In this document: positions 11,465-22,129 of the stretch, in pieces
Layout: each line of letters starts with the position of its first letter
Numbering within the stretch: the stretch's first letter is position 1
Origin: Bursaphelenchus xylophilus
Lineage: Eukaryota > Nematoda > Chromadorea > Rhabditida > Aphelenchoididae
Assembly (NCBI GenBank): GCA_904066235.2
Contig: CAJFCV020000004.1
Span: 4,774,001 to 4,838,000 of the forward strand
Reading direction: 5' to 3'
Length of the DNA stretch: 64,000 nucleotides
Program-made: the position numbers and the translations under genes
The notes under the pieces: model-generated
What the model saw: only the letters and a program-made list of their open reading frames with translations
Told to the model about the DNA's origin: nothing
Databases searched by the model: none

Positions 11465-11967
11465 TTTTCTGAAAGGCGGAAATAAGTTTATATTATACTA
11501 GATCAAAGGAGTAATTTTGCGCGCCGTAGAAATGGTGTCTGGTTGTGAAAAACACTAAAGAACTCGAGAGTTTTGTTTATACACTAAACGCGTTTAGTAA
11601 AACTTAGCGAGCATTCTGCAAAATTCTTTCACAAAAAAATAGAATTGTAGGTGAGCGAAAAGCCATAAGCTTTGGACGAAATGTCACTAAGGTTATGGGA
11701 AATAAGTAAAGGGCCAAAAGCCACTAATCGAGATTGGAGTAGCGTCCCGTTCAGCTTAGGAATTCTCTTCTGTGTTTTTTATCGCTGTTTAGGAAACCAT
11801 ACCGCGGGGCACGTGTAGGAGCCCCGTTTTGTCTTGGAATCACTTTTTGTTATTTCTCGCAACCTTCTCATCAAGGTCGATGTAATCTCGCAAGCTTTTT
11901 TGTGGAGGGGAGGGCTGATCGCGTTTTACGGAGTCTGAACGCAACAAAAAGCGGACCTTTTTCAGCG
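11465..11967. promoter_or_regulatory. Divergent promoter region (small membrane gene / UCKL1)
   Basis: About 500 bp separating two divergently transcribed genes. No coding exon is found. It must hold both promoters and the UCKL1 5' UTR. No specific motif is claimed. Confidence 0.45.
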
Positions 11968-14900
11968 ATGGCCGGCCGCAAGGACTCTGAGTCGAAGCGG
12001 GTCAGAATCGACTCGGTCTCGCATCTGGGGGTTGCGGATCCGACAGACGCCTCAGGACTTGGCCATCAGTTTGCTCAAGCCGAGTTGCGACGAGCCATCG
12101 ACCGATCGGACGACTCAGAACGTTCGGACGACGTGTCCCCACCGCTGAAGGCGATGCGGAGGAATCGAACGATCTCCGGCTCCAAGAGCGAGGATCATAT
12201 GATGACTACAGAACGTGGCCAGGTGAGTCTGTCTTTGCGCTTGCCGGCCCCTTGGACAATACGATTCATATCTTTATCTTCATCCATCTGATATCTAAGG
12301 GATCACGTATCTTTCTGGAATTGATAAGAAGTGGTTCTTGATCTTTTTGATGTCGTTTATTGTCTTAGATCCTGCTGAAAAGATGCGTTCGCTAAATTAT
12401 GACGTATTTCTTTCCGAGGCAGATCTTAGGGTTACTGTAACATATTGACTTTTGTATCCGTTATATTCCCATGACTATAATTAAGGCGCGCAAATAGAAA
12501 ACATCTCAGGGATAACAAGTGCAAATGAATCAGTAACCAGTAAATATAAAAACACATTTGTTTCCAAAACACTGCTCATTTCTCCGCTTGTACTCGCCAA
12601 GGGAGTTTAGTTTGTCTTCTGATTTATTTTGATCGCTAATTTCGGTTTCGCTATTTCCGATTTCGTTGACGCTGAGTTGATGTGTTTACAGTTAATTTGA
12701 GGGGTGTTTGAATGCAAAATGCTGGGATTATAAAAGCATTAGAATACAGAAGAGAACGTGGGAGAGATCCACGTTTGTATAATATAATATAAATCGAGGG
12801 CAGAGTATATTTCATTGCTATTCTCTTAATTAGGGGCAAAAGTACCATCCCTACAGTCGCACAAAGACCCCGCCTATTATCTAACAGACTCTTTCCCCCC
12901 GTTTATAGACAAAAAAGCGTAGAATTGACCTTTCGAAGATGGGAGAGAGGAGACCAGACTTTTTTGATCACTCTCCGAAATTCGCGGCCTGTTTTGACTG
13001 CTTTTTTATCTCCTGGATATTGTACAAGACATTCGTGAAGAGCAGAGACTCCGTTTTCATTGTTTCAGATCTCTTTTTCAGATCGGGCAATGAAAATTTG
13101 AAGCAAGGCAGAAAATTTGTACAGAAAAAACATCTTGACGAAAGTCGCTCTTATCACTTAAATCGCCGTCTGTCTTTGGTCAATACTTCAGCATGGACAT
13201 TGATGACTACACCGGTGTCCTCTCAGATCAGATCTTATGTCTACCGTATTCGGAAATTAATTCTTTCCAGAAGGTTTACACCAAAGGTCGGCCTCCATGG
13301 TACGATCGTGCTGGGAAGCGGCTGAAGCAGCCCTTTTTGATCGGAATCTGCGGTGGATCGGCTTCTGGGAAGACTACGGTAGCCAGACGTATCATCGAGA
13401 GATTGGAGATGCCGTGGGTTACTGTACTTTCGATGGACTCATTTTATAAGGTAAGCGTTACTCAACTATCAAGTAATATGGACTGGCTAGGTCGGAAAGT
13501 ATTAAAAATACTAAGTGTTCCTATTTTAGGTGTTGAACGGAGAAGAACGTGAGCGAGCTGGACAGCAGAACTATAACTTTGATCATCCCGCAGCCTTCGA
13601 CTTTGATCTCCTTGAAGAAACCCTGAGACGTCTGAGTGAAGGCAAGTCCGTGGATGTCCCGGTCTACGATTTTACGACACATGCTCGAGACAAGAACTCC
13701 AAGGTGATGTATGGCGCGGATGTGCTTATCTTCGAGGGAATCCTCTCATTCTTCCGTCCTGCCATTGCTGACATGATGGATATTAAAGTAAGCACTATTC
13801 TTTGTTTCTAAAAATTTAGAGAACAATAAGATGAGAAAGAATAACTTTGTGTATTCAGGTGTTCGTGGACACAGATTCCGACACTCGTTTGGCCCGGAGA
13901 CTGAAGAGAGACACGGCCGAAAGAGGCCGCGATGCTGCAGGAGTTATCGACCAGTATTTCAAGTTCGTTAAACCGGCCTTTGACAATTTCATCGGCCCTG
14001 CGGCCAAGCTGGCTGATATCATCATTCCACGTGGCGGCGACAACGAAGTTGCCATTGATCTCATCGTTCGTCAAGTGAAGAATCAGCTTGCAGAGAGAGG
14101 GTACGATGCCACCAAGATCAAACTGGAATGGTCGGCTCTCCGATCATCTCCACCCGCTGAATCCGAGCCAATGTATGGACCGTTGCCAAGACCGGACAGT
14201 CTCTTCATTGTGGACGAAACTCCTCAACTCAAAGGCTTACATACAATCATCAGGAATCGAGAAACTCCCAGAGATGAATTCATTTTTGTCGCTGAAAGAT
14301 TAATGCAGATTCTGATCGAATATGCCATGAAATTCATTCCATACGAGCCAACGGTGGTTATTACTCCGGACGGCGAAGAGTAAGTAAAGTTAAATCAGCG
14401 ATTCATCATTGAAAATGGGATATGAACTATGACTTTTTTCAGATTCCAAGGAGTCAAAAAGGCCTCTCAGATCTGCGGAGTCGCCATTATGCGAGCTGGA
14501 GAGACCATTGAACGTTCGTTGAGGAATGTAATCAAGGATTGCAAGATCGGAAAGATCTTGATCCAAACGAATGATAGGACTAAGGAACCCGAACTCTATT
14601 ACCTCAGGCTTCCAAAGAATGTCAGCGACTATAAGGTCCTCCTTATGGATGCAAATGTAGCGACTGGTATGTTATTTACATTCTTTGTTATTTTGAATTA
14701 CAATAGTTATGACTTCAAATTATCATTTCTTCTTTTTTAGGAGCCGCAGCTATCATGGCCATCCGAATTCTGCTTGATCATGATGTAAAAGAGGAGAATA
14801 TCACGCTCCTTTCCCTCCTCATGGCCGAAACTGGAGTCCATTCGATTGCCTACGCTTTTCCGAAAGTCAAATTGGTCACCACCGCGGTTGACAATCGTAT

Positions 14901-15105
14901 AAACGAGCTCTGCCACATCATCCCTGGAATGGGAAACTTTGGCGACAGATATTACGGTACTGATGCGGTTGGTCTGACCTCTGACAACGAGAATGAAGAG
15001 AGTATTTTTGGAGACGAGGATGAGATGGCTTCGGTGGACAGTGCCATCGAAGGATCGGCCAATTCCGGAACGACTCAAACTGAATCCGTCACAGTCCTCG
15101 CGTAG
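11968..15105 (+). CDS. UCKL1: Uridine-cytidine kinase-like 1 (uridine kinase plus UPRT-like domain)
   Basis: Exons 11968-12222, 13271-13450, 13530-13787, 13859-14379, 14443-14666 and 14741-15105 give 600 residues. The N-terminal ~85 residues are a Ser/charged extension ([11 protein letters not shown]). The uridine kinase domain starts with a P-loop GGSASGKTT at about residues 113-121, then [30 protein letters not shown] and [17 protein letters not shown]. The C-terminal UPRT-like domain shows [28 protein letters not shown] and [19 protein letters not shown]. The kinase phosphorylates uridine and cytidine in pyrimidine salvage. The UPRT half of animal UCKL proteins is of uncertain catalytic competence, and here the PRPP loop reads DANVATG. 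The first intron is long (1,048 nt). An alternative 5' end inside that intron is possible (separate entry). AATAAA near 15466. Confidence 0.93.
13193..13270 (+). CDS. UCKL1: Possible alternative first exon of UCKL1
   Basis: An ATG at 13193 opens a frame that runs straight through the acceptor of UCKL1 exon 2 and stays in the kinase reading frame. It adds 26 residues ([20 protein letters not shown] and on to SFQ) in place of the 85-residue N-terminal exon. The ATG lies 2 nt after a tacttcag acceptor, so a spliced leader could create this shorter mRNA from an internal promoter in the first intron. The acidic, ordinary composition supports coding, but chance openness over 78 nt is also possible. 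Confidence 0.4.
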
Positions 15106-15494
15106 CCAAAACTCTTCTGGTTAAAGTATACCACCCAATAGTTGATATTCCCCACATCACTCATTACTATCATATTTCCCGATTGCATGCCATAATTCAT
15201 AATTAGAACAATATCATAATTTCGCAGCTCTCTTTAACTCTCTGTCCATGACCAAGTATAATATAATACCGAGAAAAGCACCCATACGAGTTTATTCCCC
15301 TTCTATGTAGCTTTCATTTCCGTTGTTGAATTCTTGTTGACCATCTTGTTGTATAATCTTATTTCCAATATCAATTTTTATTTTTCAACTGGTGCTTTAA
15401 ACCAAAAACCGAGATTCCGACCTTCTTCACCTTCGCGTATCAGTAGTCATTATCAGATTGTGTAATTAATAAATCAAGCTGGTCGGAAATTCCA
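15106..15494. other. UCKL1 3' UTR and intergenic
   Basis: AT-rich 3' UTR with AATAAA at about 15466. No other feature is recognised. Confidence 0.5.
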
Positions 15495-15680
15495 CTAATT
15501 GACAACCGTTCCTGCCATCGCATTAAATTGGGCTTCTGGTTCGGTAACGCAGAAATTATAATACTTTGAAATTAAATTACAGTAGAAGATCAAGGACTGA
15601 TCAAAGACTCCGAGACACAAAACAGAAGTAATCGAAAACGTTTCATCGTATAAAATCTCTTTTTTTTGACACTTCGTCAT
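15495..15680 (-). CDS. Doubtful small ORF (61 residues)
   Basis: A complete ATG-to-stop frame on the minus strand between UCKL1 and the PRP16 gene. The C-terminal part (YNFCVTEPEAQFNAMAGTVV) looks more protein-like than most chance frames nearby. There is no family match, no clear minus-strand AATAAA, and the N-terminal half is hydrophobic/Cys mixed. It could be a small gene sharing the 90-bp promoter gap with PRP16, or chance. Confidence 0.2.
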   Translation of the reverse strand: MTKCQKKEILYDETFSITSVLCLGVFDQSLIFYCNLISKYYNFCVTEPEAQFNAMAGTVVN

Positions 15681-15768
15681 TAAAATTATAGATTTTCTCT
15701 TTCAAAATTATTTCCGAAAAACCTTGAATTCGTGAATTTTTGGTGTTTGTGAAGAGACGTCTTGAGCG

Positions 15769-18700
15769 ATGCCAACTTGGGATCAAAGCGATCGACTAGA
15801 AGGATCAGACGAAAGCGAAAAGGGAGGTCTGATCATCAAGAAGAAGAAGAGGGACGATGGGGAAGAAAAAGAGGTTTTCAAAGTCCCGGCGTTCTTGAAA
15901 CGGGCTGAACGGATAAGGAAAGGAGACGAAAGTGAGCGTAGTGAGTTAGGGGACTCAGTAAGAAAAGAGATACAAAAGTAAGTTATCTTTTTAATATTAT
16001 TCTTGATTCGACTTTTGAAAATTTATAGTTTATTTATAGGCGACATGATAAGGAACGCGAGAAAGAACGGAGAGGATTGAAAGTTGATTCCAGAGAACAC
16101 AGAAGACGACGGCATGACAGCGATGAGGATTCTCCAGATCGAAGACGCCGAGATGATCGAGAGAGAGATAGGAGGAGAGATCGAGACAGAGACGATTACA
16201 GAAATAGAGATAGAGACCGACGAGATCGTGGCCGAAGGTCGTCACGATCTCCAACATCCTCTAGGCGATTCAATGAACCAGAAACTCCTGACTTTAAGAT
16301 TCCGAACACTCCTTCAAGTTCAGCTTGGGATGATGATTCCAGACCAAAAAGGAGAAGATCTGATTGGGATGCTGAAACACCAGTTACCCAAGTAGGTGGG
16401 AGAAGTTTGGACAGTGTTTGGAGAGAAGAGAAAGACCGGCGGCGACATCGGTATGACTAATTTTCTTTTTATGTCTTTCTTTAGACGAAATCGACCACAA
16501 TTTGATGAACCTGGAACAGGAGAAGTAAAACCTTCATTTATGGATGATTACGAGAGGAAACAATGGGAGAAAGAGCAGTATCAATTAGAAAGGGAATGGT
16601 ATGAGAATGATCAGGGATACAATGACGACTTTAATCCCTTCTCAAATGTATCTGAAGATTATGTAAAGAAGAGAGAACGACAAGTCAAGAGGAACAAGGC
16701 CAAGCCGAGGATGAGTGCCAAAGCACAGCAGATAAAGAAGGACAATGAGAAATGGGAGAACGATCGGTTGGCACGGTCAGGTGAGTGATTTGCGAAGTTT
16801 ATTTATTCTGCGTTTAGGTGTTGTTCTTTCTGCCGAAGACCTGGACGAAGTTCTTGATGATGAAGAAGATGAGAATGCTGTAAATTTACTTGTCCAGAAT
16901 ATCGTTCCTCCTTTCTTGGATGGACGCATGGTCTTTACGAAGCAATCTCAGCCAGTCATACCAGTCAAGGATGTCACTTGTGATATGGCAATCGCTGCTT
17001 CCAAAGGATCACGTCAAGTTCGGTTTTATCGAGAACAGGAAGAGAAAAGGAAGGCTCAAGAGAAACATTGGAATTTGGCTGGAAGTAATTTGGGAAATAT
17101 TATGGGAGTAAAGGCGGAAAAAGATACGGGAGAAGATGAAGCGATGAAATCTAGCGACTACAAGTCAGTTTTTACTATATTTGTGCTTAGCTGTCATGAA
17201 TAAAATAATTTGTTTTTCTTTTTAGGGACTCTCACAAATTTGCGGAGCACATGAAAGAAGAAACAGAAGCAGCTTCGGAGTTTGCCCTTGAGAAGACCAT
17301 AAAACAACAGCGAGAATATCTACCAGTATTTGCTGTTCGTCAAAAGTTATTACAAGTTATCCGAGATAATTCAGTTGTCATTGTGATTGGAGAGACCGGA
17401 TCCGGCAAAACAACTCAACTGACTCAGTATCTAAAGGAGGATGGGTATGGGAAGAGTGGTCAGATTGGATGCACACAACCACGTCGTGTCGCTGCAATGT
17501 CTGTCGCTAAGCGAGTATCCGAAGAAATGGGGGTGGAGCTTGGGAAGGAGGTTGGATATGCAATTCGATTCGAAGATTGCACCTCCGATGAGACTATGAT
17601 TAAGGTAGGAAATTCTTTGAGAGATTTCTTGATAAAGGTTATATTACACATTGTCATTTTGTATTATAAGTTTTATTTTTAGTACATGACTGACGGTATT
17701 CTTCTCCGTGAATGTCTGGGAGACCCCGAACTGGAACAATATTCCTGTATCATCATGGACGAAGCTCACGAGAGGTCCTTGAACACGGATGTCCTCTTCG
17801 GTCTTCTCAGAGATGTCGTCGCCAAAAGAACGGACCTCAAATTGATAGTAACATCAGCCACAATGGATGCAGAGAAGTTTGCCAATTTCTTCGGAGGCCA
17901 CACCCCCACATTTACTATCCCTGGAAGAACATTCCCGGTCGAAACATACCATGCCAAAACTCCGATTGAAGACTATGTAGATGCAGCTGTCCAACAAAGT
18001 ATTCGAATTCATCTGGGTCCTATGGATGGAGACATGCTGATATTTATGCCTGGTCAAGAAGACATTGAAGTGACTTGTGCTTTGATTAGGGAGAAGTTGA
18101 ATGAATTGGATGAGGCCCCTCCATTGGCAGTCCTTCCTATTTACTCTCAATTGCCATCAGATATGCAGGCCAAGATCTTCCAAAGAGCTCCGGGAGGGAT
18201 GAGGAAATGCATTGTGGCCACGAATATCGCCGAAACCTCGTTGACTGTGGATGGTATCTTATTTGTGATTGACCCGGGATTCTGCAAATTGAAAGTTTTC
18301 AATCCACGAATTGGTATGGACGCTCTACAGGTGGGTCTAGTGTGATACGAGGTGTCTGTTTTGAGTTTCAAATTAATGTAGGTTTATTATTTTAGGTGTT
18401 TCCCGTATCCCAAGCCTCCGCCAATCAGCGTGCCGGACGTGCTGGTCGTACCGGTCCAGGCCATTGTTATAGACTGTACACCGAAAGGCAGTTCAAGGAA
18501 GAAATGTTGACTTCAACTGTCCCAGAGATCCAAAGAACAAACTTATCGAATGTGGTTCTTCTGCTCAAGTCTCTGGCTGTTGATGATCTCCTCAAATTCC
18601 ATTTCATGGATCCACCACCACAGGATAACATGCTCAATTCAATGTATCAGTTGTGGACCCTGGGGGCATTGGATAATATTGGACAGTTGACCCCATTGGG

Positions 18701-19598
18701 AAGGAAGATGGTCGAGTTCCCATTGGATCCGACTTTGTCCAAGATGTTGATAGTATCAGAGGAAATGGGATGCAGTACCGAGATCTTGACGATAGTATCC
18801 ATGCTGAGTGTTCCCTCTTTATTCTTCAGGCCGAAGGGGAGAGAAGACGATGCTGATGCCAAAAAAGAAAAGTTTCAGGTAAACTAATAACCATGATGAG
18901 TGTTATATCTTGTTTTTTTTTGTATTAATCATGATTGTGTTGTTTAGGTACCGGAATCTGACCATCTGACCTACCTGAATGTCTATAATCAATGGCAAAA
19001 GCACAAGTTCAGTAATCGCTGGTGCACTGAGAACTTTCTCCACGCCAAAGCTCTAAGGAAGGTCCGAGAAGTGCGGACTCAACTGACAGATATCATGGAG
19101 AGTCTCAAAATTGAAGCGATCTCTTGCGGAACCGAATGGGACGTGGTCAGGAAATGTGTGTGCTCGGCCTATTTCCACAATGCAGCAAGATTAAAGGGTG
19201 TTGGAGAATATGTGAACATGAGGAATGGACTCCCTTGCTTTTTACACCCAACCTCTTCACTCTATGGAATCGGGTACACTGTTCATTACATCGTTTATCA
19301 CGAATTGATCATGACGACAAGGGAATATATGCAGTGTGTAACAGCCGTAGAACCTCAATGGCTCGCTGAAGTCGGACCGATGTTCTACGCAATCAAAGAT
19401 ACGATGATGACTGGGAGGGAAATGATGATGGAACAGAAAAGAACGGCCGAAAGTATGGAAGCAGAGATGGCAGAAGCTCGGAAAATCGCCGAAGAAAAGG
19501 CAAAAAGTGAGAGAAGTTCGATTAGACCGTCGAAGAACATTATCAGCCATGTTGGACAGCGATCCGTGAGGAGTGTGAGAAGAGGATTCGGGTTGTAG
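15769..19598 (+). CDS. mog-1: DEAH-box pre-mRNA splicing helicase PRP16 / DHX38 (MOG-1-like)
   Basis: Eight exons: 15769-15977, 16040-16450, 16485-16780, 16818-17163, 17226-17604, 17683-18330, 18396-18878 and 18948-19598. They give 1,140 residues. The N-terminal ~190 residues are Arg/Asp/Ser-rich ([16 protein letters not shown]). A conserved segment [20 protein letters not shown] precedes the helicase core. The core has motif [10 protein letters not shown] (about residue 476), motif II DEAH (about 573), motif III SAT, and motif [21 protein letters not shown]. Winged-helix/ratchet and OB-fold regions follow ([40 protein letters not shown]). PRP16 drives spliceosome remodelling between the two catalytic steps. 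The C. elegans orthologue MOG-1 is also needed for the germline sperm-to-oocyte switch. The exon ending at 17163 uses a gtcagt donor. Length and motif order match the family, and the MDGRMVF-type preamble favours PRP16 over PRP2 and PRP22. Confidence 0.93.
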
Positions 19599-19931
19599 AA
19601 CAGGATATTGTTGTTGTTCCTATGAACTGCTATTATCTAATGTTAATTACTCATAACATAAAGTAATCTATCATAAAAATGTGGGCTAATGTAAAATTTG
19701 GGAAGGTTGTGCGTGTTTGCTTCGAAGTTGTCGTTTGTGAGGCTTCGTTTTGAACTCTCAAGCGGAAAACAAGCCATTTTATTCAAAATCACTCATTTTT
19801 TGGCGTTCCGTACCAACAAAAAATAAAAATTTGCAAATAATTCTGCAATCTCACGCAGTTTTGATCGATTTGAGAAGGTAGTTCAGTTTTATCTCTTCAA
19901 TCCTTGTCAATTTTAGGTTATAACCTGCGGA
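19599..19931. other. Intergenic between PRP16 and the next plus gene
   Basis: About 330 bp with the PRP16 3' UTR and the promoter or trans-splice region of the following gene. Sites such as ttttag at 19911-19916 could act as an acceptor. Nothing else is seen. Confidence 0.45.
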
Positions 19932-20751
19932 ATGAGTGGGCATGACAGCCGCGCCATCATCATCTCCAGACTGGAGATCGAATTGGCCAACCAAAGAGCC
20001 AAATTCGAGAGTTGGATGGTCGAGAATGCCGGCATGGCCGGCCAAGCCGAATATGAGCAATATGTAGAACAGTTTAGAGATTGGGAGACAGGGATGATCC
20101 AACAGCTAGCTGAACAAAGGAATTCTATCTCGAGACAGCCAATCGCCGACATTCCGACCTTGCCGCAGATGAGTTTAGATGAACAGATTGCTGTCATGGT
20201 CAAAGATATAACACTCAAGGACTTTATTAAAGGATTGATGGCCTTGGCCAATAGTGACCCTAATTTTGTGGGGAAACTGACTCAGGTAAGAGGTTTATAT
20301 TTGTATATCTTATTTTAGGCAATATAGTCAACGTCTTCAATATTTATATTTTTCTTGCCCCGTTAATTGAGCTCGTGTTCTATTTTAGGTAGTACAACGA
20401 GAAACCCAACCGCCTGGCTTTTATAATCCTCAAATTCCACCTCCATCCATCCCGAATCCCATACTCCAAACTCCCTCAATTCCATCGTATAATGGAGCTC
20501 AAGTTCCCCTCTCATATCAACAGCAGGTCTCACATATTCCCACCACATTCATTGATATTAATAAGCGTTCTATTCGACCAATTGGCCCTTCAGCTCTAGT
20601 TCAACAGCCAGTTTATACGCAACAAACCAGTCATGGTGCAATTCCCGCCGACTGGACTGTTGATGAGCCGGTCCGACGCCAAAGGAGGTCGCCAATCCCA
20701 GAACGACAGATTCTGCCGAAAATACCGTTTAAAGATTTTAGTCAGACATGA
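19932..20751 (+). CDS. Unrecognised Pro/Gln-rich protein with N-terminal coiled coil
   Basis: Exons 19932-20285 and 20389-20751 encode 238 residues. The N-terminal half is helical with charged repeats (YEQYVEQFRDWETGMIQQLA) and a conserved-looking block EQIAVMVKDITLKDFIKGLM. The C-terminal half is Pro/Gln/Ser-rich and disordered (QPPGFYNPQIPPPSIPNPIL), with a basic PVRRQRRSP element and an IP..FKDFSQT end. This composition is common in nuclear RNA-processing scaffolds, and the neighbour is a splicing helicase, but that link is only positional. I do not recognise the family. Confidence 0.7.
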
Positions 20752-20939
20752 TGTTATGCTTGATCTCGTTCTACTTTATGTTATAAATTCAACGTTTCTT
20801 AATACTAATTTTAATTTTATCGGTTTATGACCTTACTAATTACCTGTTTCAATGTCATTTCATTCTTTGTCGCACTTTTCTCCGTGATTTGCTTATAATA
20901 ATATAATTTTATACCTAATTCTGTCTTTCCAGTGTCAAA

Positions 20940-22129
20940 ATGTTTTTCGGAAGAGAATTTATGGGTAATTTCATGGGTGGACTCGTCGGCGGACGTTATC
21001 AGACTCGTCTACGATGTTATTCTGCCCCTTATTATCAGCGAGCAGATGCCAAAAAGATCCAGGAGATTAATTATGGTGGAAAGGTAAGCTTGTTCTCCAA
21101 ATTGTTATTTTACCATTTAGATTTTACTCCCAAACTCCGCTCTGGACGCTTTGATTAGACTAAATATCGAGTATCCGATGATGTTCAAGCTGATGAGTCT
21201 GGACCCGGCCTTTCAACGGACCACTCATGCTGGTGTTCTTGAGTTCTCAGCCGAAGAAGGAAAGGCTTATCTGCCGAAATGGGTAATAATGATTATACAT
21301 TGTTTTATTCGTTATTTAGATGATGGAACAACTCAAATTGGACGAGGGAGACATGTGTCTAATCGAATACACTCGACTTCCCAGCGCCACTTATGCCAAG
21401 TTTAAGCCTCAATCAACGGAATTCCTCAATATTTCTAATCCCAAGGCTGTTTTGGAGGTGGAGCTTAGGAAATTCGCGTGTTTAACGAAGGGTGATATCA
21501 TTTCTGTGGATGTAAGTGTTTCCTCTATATAATAATGGCTTTAGTGAGGATAGTAATTGGATTTTTTTAGTACAATGATCAAGTGATGGACTTCAAAGTA
21601 ATGGATCTAAAGCCGGCAAATGCTGTAACCATCATTGAATGTGACATGAATGTGGAATTTGATGCCCCTGAGGGATACGTAGAACCTACTTATAAGCCCG
21701 CTCAAACTGAAATGGCAAGTTTGATATTCATTTTGACGATTCATATTGTTTTAGCCAGCAGCACCGGTTGTTCAGCCCAAGATCAAGAAAGATGAAACTT
21801 TTGGAGGAAGTGGTGTCAGACTGGATGGAAAGGTCAGCAAATCCAGAACGGTCTCCACTTCCTCGGCCGGTCCTTCAAGAGATTCCGTTGAGAAGGCGCC
21901 CGAACCAGAAGAACAGATCGCTGAAGTTATCCCGGATGAATCATATCGCCCAGGACAATTGGATTTTATCAGATATGCCTATAAGAATCGAGAGCTTTTG
22001 GAGAAAGAAATCAGAGAGAAAAAACGGGAGAAGGTGGTCCCATTCGGCGGAAACAGACTTGGCGGGCACACCGTCAACCATTTTAAGGCATTCGAAGGAT
22101 CGGCTCAGACCCTCAGGGGAAATCGTTGA
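20940..22129 (+). CDS. ufd-1: Ubiquitin fusion degradation protein 1 (UFD1)
   Basis: Exons 20940-21083, 21121-21282, 21320-21511, 21571-21714 and 21755-22129 give 338 residues, close to other UFD1 proteins. Characteristic blocks of the N-terminal UT3 double-psi barrel are present: [56 protein letters not shown] and [22 protein letters not shown]-terminal [22 protein letters not shown] segment follows. UFD1 pairs with NPL4 as the ubiquitin-binding adaptor of CDC48/p97 in ER-associated degradation and replisome removal. The intron after 21714 has a GC donor (ATG|gcaagt); GT alternatives break the frame. The ATG follows tctttccag by 7 nt. AATAAA at about 22195. Confidence 0.96.

Noticed and set aside
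12939..13325. 128-codon frame in the first intron of UCKL1
   Set aside because: It overlaps the kinase exon in a different frame and has no domain. The in-frame alternative exon at 13193 explains the region better.
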